The notes beneath the pieces were generated by a model that was not told the DNA's origin, did no database searches, and worked only from the letters and a program-made list of their open reading frames with translations. From contig NZ_JAIVAR010000001.1 of NCBI RefSeq assembly GCF_020171925.1, positions 1,116,001-1,180,000 of the forward strand: DNA of 64,000 nucleotides. The letters run 5' to 3'. Shown piece after piece: positions 16,112 to 25,311 of this stretch (its first letter is position 1; the number at the start of each line of letters is the position of its first letter). A program made the translations under genes and the position numbers. The stretch is from Rossellomorea aquimaris (GTDB taxonomy: Bacteria > Bacillota > Bacilli > Bacillales > Bacillaceae_B).

Positions 16112-16419
16112 AAAAATGAATTCCTCCTTGATGAATATGTTGTTTCCTTGCTGCACATTCATCATATCACCCTTTTTTTGTTACATTTACGGGAGGAATT
16201 GGTAAATCGAGCTAAATTGTAGCCTTTTGAAAAACAATTCATCTTTGAAGCTTGCAATCTCACAATTACGTAGGGACGAACAATCTTCCTTTCATTTCCT
16301 TGAATTGAATAAAATGATGTTCAACACTAATATTTACCGTAAAAACACTCTTGACGCTTTGTTACCACCACTGTTTGTGTAACGGATGTTACAGGACTAT
16401 GTCAAATATCACAGGACAT
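16112..16419. other. Leader region of the CAP-domain gene
   Basis: About 300 bp without a gene. It contains a 16-bp palindrome TGTAACGGATGTTACA at 16378-16393, a possible operator or part of a hairpin. A TATGAT near 16163 on the minus strand could be the -10 box of the CAP gene. Both calls are weak. Confidence 0.35.
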
Positions 16420-16779
16420 TCAGCCCATTGAAAAACTTTCATCACACGGATTGTTATCCAAAACGATTAGATAACCTGCAACATTGAATCCTAACCTTTT
16501 CAATTGCCTGATGCCGACATTGCATTCAACGGCTGAGCTACCGATGACAACGAGAGGTTCATCGGGTATTTCATGCGCATATCGCTTCAAGTAGCCGCAA
16601 GGAATAGCTAAAGCCTGCTTGCAATTAGATTTATACGAATCTTGATAATCCCTGACATCAACAACGATGTGTGTAGCACCCACCTTGCCTTCACTCAGTC
16701 TTTTCACCCGTACCGGGGCATACCGGTAATACACCATATAGATCAACACACTGACGGTGACTAAAGTGATCATCAACAT
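16420..16779 (-). CDS. Membrane-anchored rhodanese-like protein lacking the usual Cys
   Basis: A 119-residue protein with one N-terminal membrane segment (MLMITLVTVSVLIYMVYY) and a rhodanese fold region with ATHIVVDVRDYQDS and QLKRLGFNVAGYLIVL. At the normal active-site loop it reads VVIGSSAVECNVGIRQ; the Cys expected right after the strand is Ser, and the only Cys is displaced. Sulfurtransferase activity is therefore doubtful. No obvious operon partner. Confidence 0.65.
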   Translation of the reverse strand: MLMITLVTVSVLIYMVYYRYAPVRVKRLSEGKVGATHIVVDVRDYQDSYKSNCKQALAIPCGYLKRYAHEIPDEPLVVIGSSAVECNVGIRQLKRLGFNVAGYLIVLDNNPCDESFSMG

Positions 16780-16897
16780 ACTGCTTCACCCTTTTTTCGC
16801 ATTATACTTTGTATTATATACCTTCAAGGGTATAATGAAAAGCGAAACGTCTCGAATCAAAATTATCTGAAATTAGCACATCTACTTCTTCTTTCAT

Positions 16898-17179
16898 TCA
16901 CTTACGATCTGACAATTGTTCCATTACCTGAACATGCAATTGAAGCAACTGGACTTTACTGTCGGATGATAAACCGGATTCTATGATCCGTTTAGTAGCC
17001 ATCACATATTTATCTTTTATTGTCTTTCTTACACGTGGATGACTGTTCTCATCGAGAAGGTCCCTCCTGATGGCTTCATTCAGGATGTTCCCGGCAGCTT
17101 GATCATCTTGTTCCAATAATCTGTTCTTCCAAATGGAGCGATATTCCACCAACAACCTCTGATCGTTTAACTGATTCAT
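16898..17179 (-). CDS. Small helical protein of unknown function
   Basis: A 93-residue, charged, all-helical protein ([19 protein letters not shown] start). No signal peptide, membrane segment or known motif. AAGGAG 8 nt before the ATG at 17179 is better placed than the ATG six bases upstream. I do not recognise the family. Confidence 0.65.
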   Translation of the reverse strand: MNQLNDQRLLVEYRSIWKNRLLEQDDQAAGNILNEAIRRDLLDENSHPRVRKTIKDKYVMATKRIIESGLSSDSKVQLLQLHVQVMEQLSDRK

Positions 17180-17275
17180 CTTCATTCTCCTTCACATATA
17201 TTTTACGTGGATAGCCATACTATAAAAAAACAAGGCTATCCAAACATAAAGCCAACCCAAAGAAAGGTGATCAAC

Positions 17276-17521
17276 ATGTCCACACCCTATCGTTGTCCGA
17301 ATTGCAGAACGAACCGCACTAGATTCAATATTATCGAACAAGTCCCGCAAAGTGTAAAAATGGATCCCCAAACTGGTCAGGTTGTCCAACAGTATGAGGA
17401 AGGAAATCTTGATCCATTCCACCTTGCCTATAATGGTCCGGAGCGTAAAGTCCAATGTGCAGCCTGCGGTCTTGTAGAGGATGAAATGACGTTCAAAAAG
17501 TTCGGCGAAAGCAATCTTTAA
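17276..17521 (+). CDS. Small zinc-ribbon protein
   Basis: An 81-residue protein with CPNC near the start and CAAC near residue 65, a four-Cys zinc ribbon enclosing a 55-residue middle region. GAAAGGTG precedes the ATG at 17276; an upstream in-frame ATG lacks an SD and overlaps the A/T-rich promoter zone. Similar proteins in Bacillus have no assigned role. Flanked by genes on the other strand, so monocistronic. Confidence 0.75.
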   Translation: MSTPYRCPNCRTNRTRFNIIEQVPQSVKMDPQTGQVVQQYEEGNLDPFHLAYNGPERKVQCAACGLVEDEMTFKKFGESNL

Positions 17522-17526
17522 AGCGG

Positions 17527-17559
17527 AAAAGGGTTAACCGTTTTGGGTTAGCCCTTTTT
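17527..17559 (+). terminator. Terminator between the zinc-ribbon and DUF2085 genes
   Basis: GGGTTAACC/GGTTAGCCC stem with T5 on the plus side and A4 on the other, so it may serve both convergent genes. Confidence 0.85.
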
Positions 17560-17567
17560 CATATTCC

Positions 17568-17918
17568 TTATAAGCTCAATATCAGTGCAATCAATCGTTG
17601 TGCCACATACACGATTTCCACCGCCAATCCCCATCCAAACATGACGCCGGTTGTTAAACGGAGAAAATTTGTACTGCTTCTCCACTTCCATTTCTGAGTG
17701 TATCCGTCGATCAACATGGGAATTAGTAAACATGCACCCAGCACCATAAACAATGATGCGCGAAAATAAATCCAATTCACCATGATGCCGAATCCCATCC
17801 CGAGCATGATGCCCATACAGCGATAGCATAGCGGAAATTGATAAGAGCCCACCGTCAATGAACGCTCAGGAATCCTATGACATGGCATGAATGAAAGGGT
17901 CAACAAGGACTTCATCAT
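17568..17918 (-). CDS. DUF2085 membrane protein
   Basis: A 116-residue protein with a CHRIPERS motif near residue 13, CYRCMG near 31 and three membrane segments, the DUF2085 signature. Conserved Cys/His near the membrane surface suggest metal or redox chemistry, but the function is unknown. AGGAGGA lies before two adjacent ATGs. It starts 7 nt after the stop of the Cys-rich membrane protein gene, so the two are probably co-transcribed. Confidence 0.82.
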   Translation of the reverse strand: MMKSLLTLSFMPCHRIPERSLTVGSYQFPLCYRCMGIMLGMGFGIMVNWIYFRASLFMVLGACLLIPMLIDGYTQKWKWRSSTNFLRLTTGVMFGWGLAVEIVYVAQRLIALILSL

Positions 17919-17924
17919 ATCCTC

Positions 17925-18212
17925 CTATGGACTGCAATCGGGTGTACAATCGAACGAATCGCAGTCGAGCGATTTGCCCATCCCTGGTGATGGCAAGCAA
18001 TCTGGTGAATAGATGGCACAATCCCAACAGTCAAGCCTGGATGTCTTCCCACGCTTTTTTTGATAAGCATACAAGGTATACACAAACAAACCAGTGCCGA
18101 TCACAATCAGCATGATAAAGAGTAGTAACTGAACCTTTGTTTCATAGACAAAGAGCCCCGCAAAACCCGCTAACATAAGAATCAACTCGATACTGAATAA
18201 CAGAAATACCAT
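17925..18212 (-). CDS. Two-pass membrane protein with Cys/Asp-rich tail
   Basis: A 95-residue protein with two membrane helices (about 3-23 and 29-49), a basic QKKRGKTSR turn, then a tail with six cysteines interleaved with Asp and Pro (LDCWDCAIYSPDCLP, CDSFDCTPDC). The tail looks like a metal-binding or disulfide region. Not recognised. Tight spacing to the DUF2085 gene suggests a joint role. Confidence 0.65.
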   Translation of the reverse strand: MVFLLFSIELILMLAGFAGLFVYETKVQLLLFIMLIVIGTGLFVYTLYAYQKKRGKTSRLDCWDCAIYSPDCLPSPGMGKSLDCDSFDCTPDCSP

Positions 18213-18230
18213 CCCCGCACCCCGCTGTTC

Positions 18231-19148
18231 TTAAGCCTGATCAATTCTTTCAAGAGATCGTATTATTTCTGTTTTATGTATCCCTTCACCGATTATGACG
18301 AAATTCGGTTTATATTTCATATCTGCCTGCATGAATAACGGCATCCCATATGAGTATTGAAACATTGTAGGATACTTGTTTCCTTTGAACGGGATATATC
18401 CTTTCATCCTGTAAATCGTTTCGGGCTGCTGCTTCAGCCATTCCTCGAACACCTCGGCATCTACCTGCCCTTTGAACGTATAAACGACAGCTTGAAGGGA
18501 GAGATGCTTCCCGATTGCAGCTTTATCATGATCTTTGATTTCCTTGATCGGTTTTGCTGCAAATACATCCTTCATCGACACCTTCCCATAATTGGTGATG
18601 GTCAATTTGGCATTGGGATTAAGCTGCTGCAATTCAAAGACCACCGTTCCCTGTTCCATTTCAGTCAAGAGATCCATTTTATTCGCAACGATGAATTGTG
18701 CATGACGAATTTGTTCCCTCATTAAGTGAAGGATCGCCGGGCCAAGCTCACTGCGCTCACGCCACTGTTTTCCATCGACTACCGTTATGATCCCCTTGAA
18801 TTCGAATCGATCTGCAAATAGTGGGGAAAGGATGGAATCAACCACTTCCACCGGATGTGCAGCGCCCGTGGTCTCGATGATCAAGACATCAAAGTCTTCG
18901 TTGATTAACAATTCCTGAAGTTGTGACTCAAGCTTCTCTGATATGGTGCAACAGATGCAGCCATCAAGCAGTTCCCTTAATGCCGTGTCTTCTCCAACAG
19001 CGTCACTGTCGATCGAAACACTGCCAAGTTCATTCATTAATACCGCTGGCTTTTTCTGCTCTTCTTTCAATGACTGTAGTACTTCTTTCAATAATGTCGT
19101 CTTTCCACTTCCTAAAAAACCGGATAAAATCAAGACATCTTTTTTCAT
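18231..19148 (-). CDS. CobW/COG0523-family GTPase (metallochaperone type)
   Basis: A 305-residue P-loop GTPase with Walker A GFLGSGKTTLL, the metal motif GCICC near residue 64, Walker B ETTGAAHP, the NKMD guanine motif, and a C-terminal CobW_C domain (about 210-300, VVYTFKGQVDAEVFEEWL). COG0523 proteins deliver Zn or other metals using GTP. I see no Zur-type TCGTAAT...ATTACGA box upstream, so zinc control is not supported from sequence. Confidence 0.88.
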   Translation of the reverse strand: MKKDVLILSGFLGSGKTTLLKEVLQSLKEEQKKPAVLMNELGSVSIDSDAVGEDTALRELLDGCICCTISEKLESQLQELLINEDFDVLIIETTGAAHPVEVVDSILSPLFADRFEFKGIITVVDGKQWRERSELGPAILHLMREQIRHAQFIVANKMDLLTEMEQGTVVFELQQLNPNAKLTITNYGKVSMKDVFAAKPIKEIKDHDKAAIGKHLSLQAVVYTFKGQVDAEVFEEWLKQQPETIYRMKGYIPFKGNKYPTMFQYSYGMPLFMQADMKYKPNFVIIGEGIHKTEIIRSLERIDQA

Positions 19149-19311
19149 AAGTTTGAATTCCCTCTCTATCTTTCATGCTTCAATAGTACATTTTAAAGAA
19201 AATCCCATGCAAATACAATGCTGTTCTAAGAAAGGAATGGAAGGTTATATAATAGAATGAACGGATTGTTGCAGAGGATTGAATGAAACTACTGGAAGGG
19301 CGGGGAATCCA

Positions 19312-20037
19312 TTGTTTTATGAAAACATTGTACCGATGAGATTGCGTGATTTTCTGAAGAATCCTTCCCATGAATCGTTAAAGGATCTCCTGCTTCACAA
19401 CACGGGCGAAACTGATTATGTGGATTTCAAATCCGATTGGATTGAATTCTCCAAGCTTGCAAAGCATGTGTTGGCGATATCGAATTCAGGTGGTGGCTGT
19501 ATCATCATCGGCGTCATGCAATACGACGATGGATCTGTCGAGTTGAAAGGGCTATCGGATGAAGCATTCCTCGATAAAGCAGATGTGGATAATAAGCTTC
19601 AGCATCTCCTCCCGAAATACTTGCGATATCGTACAGAAGACTTTATCTTCACGAAGGATATCCATCCACTCTTGAATACGAAGAGGTTTCAGGTCCTGAT
19701 CATCGATTACGATCCGAGATACGTCCCTTACACCTCGATTGTCAACAGGGGCGAGCTCAGATATGGGGCCATCTATGTCCGCCAGGGAACCAAGACAATC
19801 GAGGCGAACAATGAGAAATTGGTTGACGTCATCCTAAGGAAGGTCCAATCTGGCGGTTCGGATAGTGATGAACGGACTCTGCAGGAGCATCTCGAACATC
19901 TGAAGATCCTGCAGCACGAATATGATCATACCAAGGATGATAAATACAAAAAATATTTATATCATTTGATACTCAGAAAGATGAATCGGATTGAGTACTA
20001 CCTTGATCTTGATCCGTCCGATTATTTCATCTCCTAA
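19312..20037 (+). CDS. AlbA_2 (Schlafen-like) domain protein
   Basis: About 241 residues. The AlbA_2 domain occupies roughly residues 15-165, with ETDYVDFKSDW (catalytic-type acidic/Lys motif), NSGGGCIIIGV and a GAIYVRQGTKT end block. A helical, charged C-terminal region of 70 residues follows. The start is uncertain: a TTG at 19312 has GGAAGGGCGGGG in front, another TTG is at 19279, and an ATG at 19336. AlbA_2 proteins bind nucleic acid; a role in regulation or RNA handling is inferred. Confidence 0.72.
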   Translation: MFYENIVPMRLRDFLKNPSHESLKDLLLHNTGETDYVDFKSDWIEFSKLAKHVLAISNSGGGCIIIGVMQYDDGSVELKGLSDEAFLDKADVDNKLQHLLPKYLRYRTEDFIFTKDIHPLLNTKRFQVLIIDYDPRYVPYTSIVNRGELRYGAIYVRQGTKTIEANNEKLVDVILRKVQSGGSDSDERTLQEHLEHLKILQHEYDHTKDDKYKKYLYHLILRKMNRIEYYLDLDPSDYFIS

Positions 20038-20048
20038 AAAGGATGGGA

Positions 20049-20984
20049 TTAATGAATGAACTCTTCCAGCGCTTTCAGGTTTTGACTCTCGTCCATTTCA
20101 AGGACTTCCCCCGCTCCTGGTATCAATACATTCTGATAGCTCCCTTCAACTGGGATGCGGATCGTTTCCACTTCATCAATCGGATGTAACATAAAAGAAA
20201 CCCCATGCTTCATCACCTGATCAATCGAAAAAGAGGTTTCTACATTCTTAAATCCTTCTCGCACCAATCCTATGACCGTCGTGATCCCTTTACCAGAAGA
20301 TAGTTTATCCATGATTTCCTTTTCCGCCATCATGATGATTTCCTGCTGCCTGTCCACTCTGCCGAAATCACTTTGGATATCCCCCCTGAAACGTACGTAC
20401 TGTAAAATCTCTTCTCCTTTCAGCCACTGCCGTCCAGGCTCCTTCATCCATTTCCAATGATTGATCATGCCCTCTGAGACGTCTACTTCCACCCCATTTG
20501 GAAAGATCAGCCCCATGACCTTGGTGAAATCCTGAAAATCCAGATTCACCGTTTGATCGATCTCAATTCCGAAGTTCTTCTTCAAGGTTTGTATGACCAA
20601 TTCATTTCCGCCCCAAGCAAATGCGTGATTGATCTTACTCTTTCCATGCCCGGGTATTTCCACATAGGTGTCCCTCATGATCGATACCAGCTTGATGTTT
20701 GGTTGCTTTGGTATATACTGTGCAATCATTAAAACATCAGCCCTCTCTGCTTCGTTGTTACGCTGATCCGAGCCTACTACTAGAACATTGATAGGGGTAG
20801 TCTTCTCATTCTTATCGAATAGGAAGTTTGCATCACCGACTTCTTTGACTGTATCTGTACTTTTCACTTCCGATTCTTCATTCATGCTGGTGATTTCGGA
20901 TGGAGCAGATGGTTCATCAATTACGATGTATGCAAGGAATGTCAACACCAACACCAAAGGGATGACCGTCCATTTTCTACTCAA
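20049..20984 (-). CDS. LytR-CpsA-Psr (LCP) family wall-polymer transferase
   Basis: A 311-residue protein with one N-terminal membrane anchor and an extracellular LCP domain: INVLVVGSDQRNNEAERADVLMI, the Arg/Asp motif SIMRDTYVEIPG, and KINHAFAWGG. LCP enzymes move teichoic acid or other polymers from the undecaprenyl carrier to peptidoglycan. The TTG at 20984 has GGGAGGTG at proper spacing; the GTG at 20993 lies inside that SD. It is a single gene convergent with the AlbA_2 gene. Confidence 0.9.
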   Translation of the reverse strand: MSRKWTVIPLVLVLTFLAYIVIDEPSAPSEITSMNEESEVKSTDTVKEVGDANFLFDKNEKTTPINVLVVGSDQRNNEAERADVLMIAQYIPKQPNIKLVSIMRDTYVEIPGHGKSKINHAFAWGGNELVIQTLKKNFGIEIDQTVNLDFQDFTKVMGLIFPNGVEVDVSEGMINHWKWMKEPGRQWLKGEEILQYVRFRGDIQSDFGRVDRQQEIIMMAEKEIMDKLSSGKGITTVIGLVREGFKNVETSFSIDQVMKHGVSFMLHPIDEVETIRIPVEGSYQNVLIPGAGEVLEMDESQNLKALEEFIH

Positions 20985-21104
20985 TTCAATCACCTCCCTT
21001 TTTTAATCATTGTTGGTTAGAAGGAATTCTTCTATACGTGAGAAGGAAAGGGAATGTTTGTTTCATACGATTTACGAAGGAGGCAAAGACAATGGAGTCA
21101 GACT

Positions 21105-21138
21105 AAAAAAAGACCACAGGCTACATTCCCTGTGGTCT
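21105..21138 (-). terminator. Terminator after ctpA
   Basis: AGACCACAGG/CCTGTGGTCT perfect stem with T7 on the minus strand. Confidence 0.92.
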
Positions 21139-21156
21139 CTTGCACTTCTCTATTCA

Positions 21157-22635
21157 TTATTTCAGAACTTCAACCGCTTTTTTGAATTGAGGATCATTCT
21201 CTTTAAGTTTCTCTCTGAGTTGTTCCATCATCTTGACGGTTGTTTCACCTTTGAGTACACCGGTCGCTTCCAGTTGATTTTTTTCTTGGAATTGCTGGAC
21301 AGCCATCTTAGTATCCTTATCATAATAGCCGTCCACATTACCTGGGTTCATGCCTAATGCCTGTAACATCTGCTCTGCCGCTTTCACCGTATCGGACATG
21401 TCACTTTCTTTCAGTTCCTTATCCGGATTGATATATGGAAGCTGGGCATAATCCGGCATCTTCACTTCATAGTCTGGATTGATCCCCTTTTCATGGATCC
21501 AGTTTCCTTCTGGTGTCAGCCATTTAGCAGTGGTGAATTTCATATTAGAACCGTCTTTGAAATTCTCGGCTGTCTGAACCGTTCCTTTACCAAATGTTTT
21601 CGTCCCCACCAATGGGATGTCATTCGATTCACTTACGGCAGAAGAGAGAATCTCAGATGCACTGGCACTTCCTTCATCCACAAGGACCGCTGTTGGGACC
21701 TCCACTTTCTGACCGCCTTCTGCTACATATTTCTTCACTTTCCCATCATGATCTTCGACCTGGAATAACACTTCTCCTTCAGGCACAAACAGGTTCGAAA
21801 TCTGGATGGCTTGATCCAGTAGTCCACCAGGATTCTGTCTCAAGTCAAGGACGAGCTTCTTCATCCCTTGATCCTGCATCTCGTTCAACGCGTTCACCAA
21901 TTCCTTATAGGTGTTCTCAGAGAAGCTGGTGATCTGGATTTCAGCCACTCCGTCCTCTTTCATTTCTGCGTAGACGGTTTCAATTGGGATTTCGTCTCTT
22001 GTGATCGTCACGTCCATCGGCTTCTCTTGACCAGGACGTTGGATGCTTAGGGTAACTTTCGTCCCTTTTTCACCGCGGATAAGGAGGACTGCATCCGTCA
22101 CCGACATACCCTGGATGCTTTTTCCGTCGACTTTCAGGATCTTATCATTCGGCTGTAAACCTGCCTTTTCTGCAGGCGAACCTTTAATCGGTGATACGAT
22201 GGAAATCGTCCCATCCTTTTCCTGTATCTCTGCTCCGATGCCTTCGAAAGAAGAAGAAATGCTTTCTTCGAATTTCTTGGCTTCTTCCTGATTCATGTAA
22301 TCGGAATAAGGATCACCGATGCTGTCGAGCATCCCGTTGATCGCTCCATTAACCAATTGATCCTTATCAAGATCTTTATAGTAGTTATCATTTAGTTTAT
22401 CATACGCTTCGTACAGTTTCGTGAATTCGGAACGCTCCGTCACTCCTACATTCACTGCCTTCTCATCTCCAAACGCGAGGGCAAATGTTGTGATCCCAGC
22501 TGTCGCGAAGACGAGGAAGAAGAGAAGCATCACAAATTTAAACTTTTTTATTTTCAGATAGCTTGACTGGTTTTCTTCTTGAGGCACTGATTGATCTGTG
22601 TTTTTATCTTGTTCCAAGGCTTCCACCACTTTCAT
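21157..22635 (-). CDS. ctpA: Carboxy-terminal processing protease (S41), CtpA-like
   Basis: A 492-residue exported protease. It has a membrane anchor at about 33-55, a PDZ domain at about 105-190 (GIGAEIQEKDGTISIVSPI, KILKVDGKSI), an S41 core with nucleophile Ser in DEGSASASE and Lys in GTKTFGKGTVQ, and a C-terminal peptidoglycan-binding repeat (about 415-470). It cleaves misfolded or signalling proteins outside the membrane. Position beside yodJ and deoD matches B. subtilis ctpA rather than ctpB. The ATG lacks a clear SD; a TTG 18 nt downstream is an alternative. Confidence 0.88.
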   Translation of the reverse strand: MKVVEALEQDKNTDQSVPQEENQSSYLKIKKFKFVMLLFFLVFATAGITTFALAFGDEKAVNVGVTERSEFTKLYEAYDKLNDNYYKDLDKDQLVNGAINGMLDSIGDPYSDYMNQEEAKKFEESISSSFEGIGAEIQEKDGTISIVSPIKGSPAEKAGLQPNDKILKVDGKSIQGMSVTDAVLLIRGEKGTKVTLSIQRPGQEKPMDVTITRDEIPIETVYAEMKEDGVAEIQITSFSENTYKELVNALNEMQDQGMKKLVLDLRQNPGGLLDQAIQISNLFVPEGEVLFQVEDHDGKVKKYVAEGGQKVEVPTAVLVDEGSASASEILSSAVSESNDIPLVGTKTFGKGTVQTAENFKDGSNMKFTTAKWLTPEGNWIHEKGINPDYEVKMPDYAQLPYINPDKELKESDMSDTVKAAEQMLQALGMNPGNVDGYYDKDTKMAVQQFQEKNQLEATGVLKGETTVKMMEQLREKLKENDPQFKKAVEVLK

Positions 22636-22725
22636 TGCTATGTATCAATAGGATTTCATTTACGCAATCATGATTCTCCAAGATGGACAAACTGATAACT
22701 TCTTCATTCTATCAGCTTTTTTCAC

Positions 22726-23313
22726 TTAGTGAAAGGAATATCCACCACTATCCTTATCATGTGTCAAAATCGTCGTAAAAAACCCTACTGCACTTATTGC
22801 GAATAATGAATAAAGAAATGATTCCAACCCGATGATCGACCATCCGATCAACAAGACGACGCTGTCGATCATGAAAATCAACTTCCCCACATTGTATCCG
22901 AAGCTTTTTCCGATGAGCTGTGCAAGTAAATCGGTCCCACCAGTCGCAGAATCAGCCCTCAGCATCAACCCGATCCCAATCCCCACCAGCGTTCCACCTA
23001 CCAGCCCGCTGTAAAGTGCAGGCAGCACATTCGCTTCATGCCACTGATAGAAGAAATCAATCATGAACGAGGAAAGCCACAGCCCGTGAATGCTGTTATA
23101 AAAGAGGGCACGGTCCTTGAAGAAAGCGATCATATAGAGCGGAATGCTAAGTACGATAATGGTCAACCCCGGTTTGAATCCAAGCCAATAATGAACGATA
23201 AGACCGATCCCAATCATGCCTCCATCAAGAAAGTGATGAGGGACAAAATAGAGATTGATGCCGATTCCTATGAGCATGCTTCCGGTTATGAGTATCATGA
23301 ATTTCCTGATCAT
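22726..23313 (-). CDS. YitT-family membrane protein without DUF2179 tail
   Basis: A 195-residue protein with five to six membrane helices and the DUF161 motifs GINLYFVPHHFLDGGMIGIGL and LRADSATGGTDLLAQLI. Usual YitT proteins carry a C-terminal cytoplasmic DUF2179 domain of about 80 residues, absent here. SD GGGGGA fixes the start at 23313; the open upstream stretch has none. Function unknown in the family. Confidence 0.85.
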   Translation of the reverse strand: MIRKFMILITGSMLIGIGINLYFVPHHFLDGGMIGIGLIVHYWLGFKPGLTIIVLSIPLYMIAFFKDRALFYNSIHGLWLSSFMIDFFYQWHEANVLPALYSGLVGGTLVGIGIGLMLRADSATGGTDLLAQLIGKSFGYNVGKLIFMIDSVVLLIGWSIIGLESFLYSLFAISAVGFFTTILTHDKDSGGYSFH

Positions 23314-23430
23314 GTTTCTTCCCCCATTGTCGTCCAACATGGACAGCCTCTTATTATTGTGTATGTGGCAGTAGATGAAAAAAGTCATCTAAATTATTGG
23401 GGATCAGCCTTCCGCTTTTATAATCATATA

Positions 23431-23461
23431 AAAGGCAGGAAGCATCTAGGTGCTCCCTGCC
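23431..23461 (-). terminator. Terminator after the D,D-carboxypeptidase gene
   Basis: GGCAGGaAGCA/TGCTcCCTGCC stem followed by TTTTA on the minus strand. Confidence 0.85.
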
Positions 23462-23469
23462 ATTGATCT

Positions 23470-24324
23470 TTAGATTTTTTTCACATTTTGAAAATATTCC
23501 TCGAGTGTCCAATCGTTCTCATGTATCACTTTTGCCGCTTCCGTTCCTACATATCTGAAATGCCATGGCTCGTATTGGTATTGGGTAATGTCCACTTTGT
23601 CTTCCGGATAGCGAAGGATGAAGCCATATTTATAGGCATTTTCTGCAAGCCATTTACCTTCTTTGGTTTCCCCGAATTCAATGTTGACTTGAAAACCATT
23701 ATTCTTGCTGGAAATATCCATCGCAAGCCCAGATTGATGCTCACTCTGTCCGGGAGGGGCGACTGCCATCACAGCTTTTTCCTTGCCGAATTGCTGAATT
23801 TCACGATTCAACAGCATTTCTTGATACTCGTATGAACGATATCCTGAAATGGCGGTCAAATAGACTTGATTCGATTTTGCATCTGCAAACATCTTCTCCA
23901 AGGCTGTCGCTGCTTCCTGGCGCATATGTGCCTTTTCCAGGTCTTGGTCGCCGAATACGAACGGGACGTTTGGACGCACAAGATCGTCCGGCTTATATTC
24001 TCCAAGCGCAAATTCCTTATTGACCAACGCAAGGATATTGGCTGGATTCTGAATGACCTGTTTCCCGTCAACCACTTTCACGTTGTTGAAATATTGGGAT
24101 TCTAATTGAAGTTCAGGTGGTAGGGTGTCTTGCGCAGGTTCCTCTTGCTGTTCATCACTCTGTTGATTTTCTTCAGGTGGCATTTCTTCTTGAACGCCAT
24201 TCTCTTCCACCACTTCTTTACTTTCATCTTTGTTTCCGAGCAATTGATCGGTCCATTCTTGTGCTTGCTGGCAGCCTGTCAATAGTACAAGGGTGCCGGC
24301 AACGACCAGGATGACCTTCTTCAT
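23470..24324 (-). CDS. yodJ: M15 D-alanyl-D-alanine carboxypeptidase lipoprotein (YodJ/VanY type)
   Basis: A 284-residue lipoprotein. It has a signal with lipobox LLTGC, an acidic Glu/Gln-rich linker to about residue 70, then an M15 (VanY) peptidase domain with the zinc motif SEHQSGLAMD and the second motif EPWHFRYVG. It trims the terminal D-Ala of peptidoglycan stem peptides at the outer membrane face. Order ctpA...yodJ-deoD agrees with B. subtilis. Confidence 0.92.
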   Translation of the reverse strand: MKKVILVVAGTLVLLTGCQQAQEWTDQLLGNKDESKEVVEENGVQEEMPPEENQQSDEQQEEPAQDTLPPELQLESQYFNNVKVVDGKQVIQNPANILALVNKEFALGEYKPDDLVRPNVPFVFGDQDLEKAHMRQEAATALEKMFADAKSNQVYLTAISGYRSYEYQEMLLNREIQQFGKEKAVMAVAPPGQSEHQSGLAMDISSKNNGFQVNIEFGETKEGKWLAENAYKYGFILRYPEDKVDITQYQYEPWHFRYVGTEAAKVIHENDWTLEEYFQNVKKI

Positions 24325-24425
24325 ACTTTCACCTAGTTTCTCTTAAATTGATACATCCATCATCTTACCACGAAACGGTTATCCTGTAATCAGGAACATC
24401 CTCCTGTATCAGGATTTCCGCATAA

Positions 24426-24457
24426 GAAAACTGCTTACTTCATCAGCAAGCAGTTTC
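24426..24457 (-). terminator. Terminator after deoD
   Basis: AAACTGCTT/AAGCAGTTT stem-loop just past the deoD stop, with a short T-rich end on the minus strand. Confidence 0.75.
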
Positions 24458-24474
24458 ACGAAAGCGCTATCTTA

Positions 24475-25179
24475 TCATTCTTTGATTGCAGCTTCGAGCG
24501 CTACTTCAATCATGTCGTTGAACGTTGTTTGTCGCTCTTCAGCAGTTGTTTCTTCACCAGTCAGGATGTGGTCGCTTACCGTAAGGACGGAAAGGGCATT
24601 GCGTCCGTATTTTGAAGCGAGTGTATAAAGTGCTGATGTTTCCATTTCAATGGCCAGAATGCCATATTGAGCCCATTTCTCATGTTCAGCATTATCGTTG
24701 TAGAACATATCGGCAGTGAATACATTACCGACCTTCAAGCTTAGTCCCTTTTCAACCCCGCTGTCGTATGCGCGTTTCAGAAGATCGAAATTCGCAGTTG
24801 GGGCATAATCGATTCCATTGAACGTGAGGCGGTTCATCTGGGAATCGGTTGAAGATGTCATGGCAAGGATGACATCACGGACTTTTACATCTTTTTGGAT
24901 TGCTCCGCAAGTCCCGACGCGGATCAGGTTTTTAACGTTATAGCTCTGCATCAACTCGTTGATATAAATCGAAATGGACGGTACACCCATTCCAGTACCT
25001 TGTACACTGATTCTTTTTCCTTTATATGTCCCTGTATAACCGAACATATTCCGGACTTCATTGTAGCATACCGGATTTTCCAGGAACGTTTCTGCTATAT
25101 ATTTTGCCCTCAACGGATCTCCAGGGAGCAGGACCGTTTCGGCAATCTCATTTTCTTTTGCATTAATATGTACGCTCAT
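24475..25179 (-). CDS. deoD: Purine nucleoside phosphorylase
   Basis: A 234-residue hexameric-type (high molecular weight) PNP with [27 protein letters not shown] phosphate/ribose segments, RVGTCGAIQ, the [11 protein letters not shown] nucleoside motif and the catalytic Asp in [10 protein letters not shown]. It cleaves purine (deoxy)ribonucleosides to free base and (deoxy)ribose-1-phosphate. Full length; SD AGGAGG upstream. Confidence 0.96.
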   Translation of the reverse strand: MSVHINAKENEIAETVLLPGDPLRAKYIAETFLENPVCYNEVRNMFGYTGTYKGKRISVQGTGMGVPSISIYINELMQSYNVKNLIRVGTCGAIQKDVKVRDVILAMTSSTDSQMNRLTFNGIDYAPTANFDLLKRAYDSGVEKGLSLKVGNVFTADMFYNDNAEHEKWAQYGILAIEMETSALYTLASKYGRNALSVLTVSDHILTGEETTAEERQTTFNDMIEVALEAAIKE

Positions 25180-25311
25180 CTTAAAATTCCTCCTAGTAAA
25201 GACTGTTGAAATATTATTGTAATCCTTTTTGAAAGCATATGCAACGAAACCTAAAGTCTACGGATAGGAAGAGAGTAACTGGTGACACTATAGGAAGAAG
25301 GAGGTATGGTC

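Noticed and set aside
19150-19280. Zur box upstream of the CobW gene
   Set aside because: I searched for TCGTAAT-type dyads and found none, so zinc control is not claimed.
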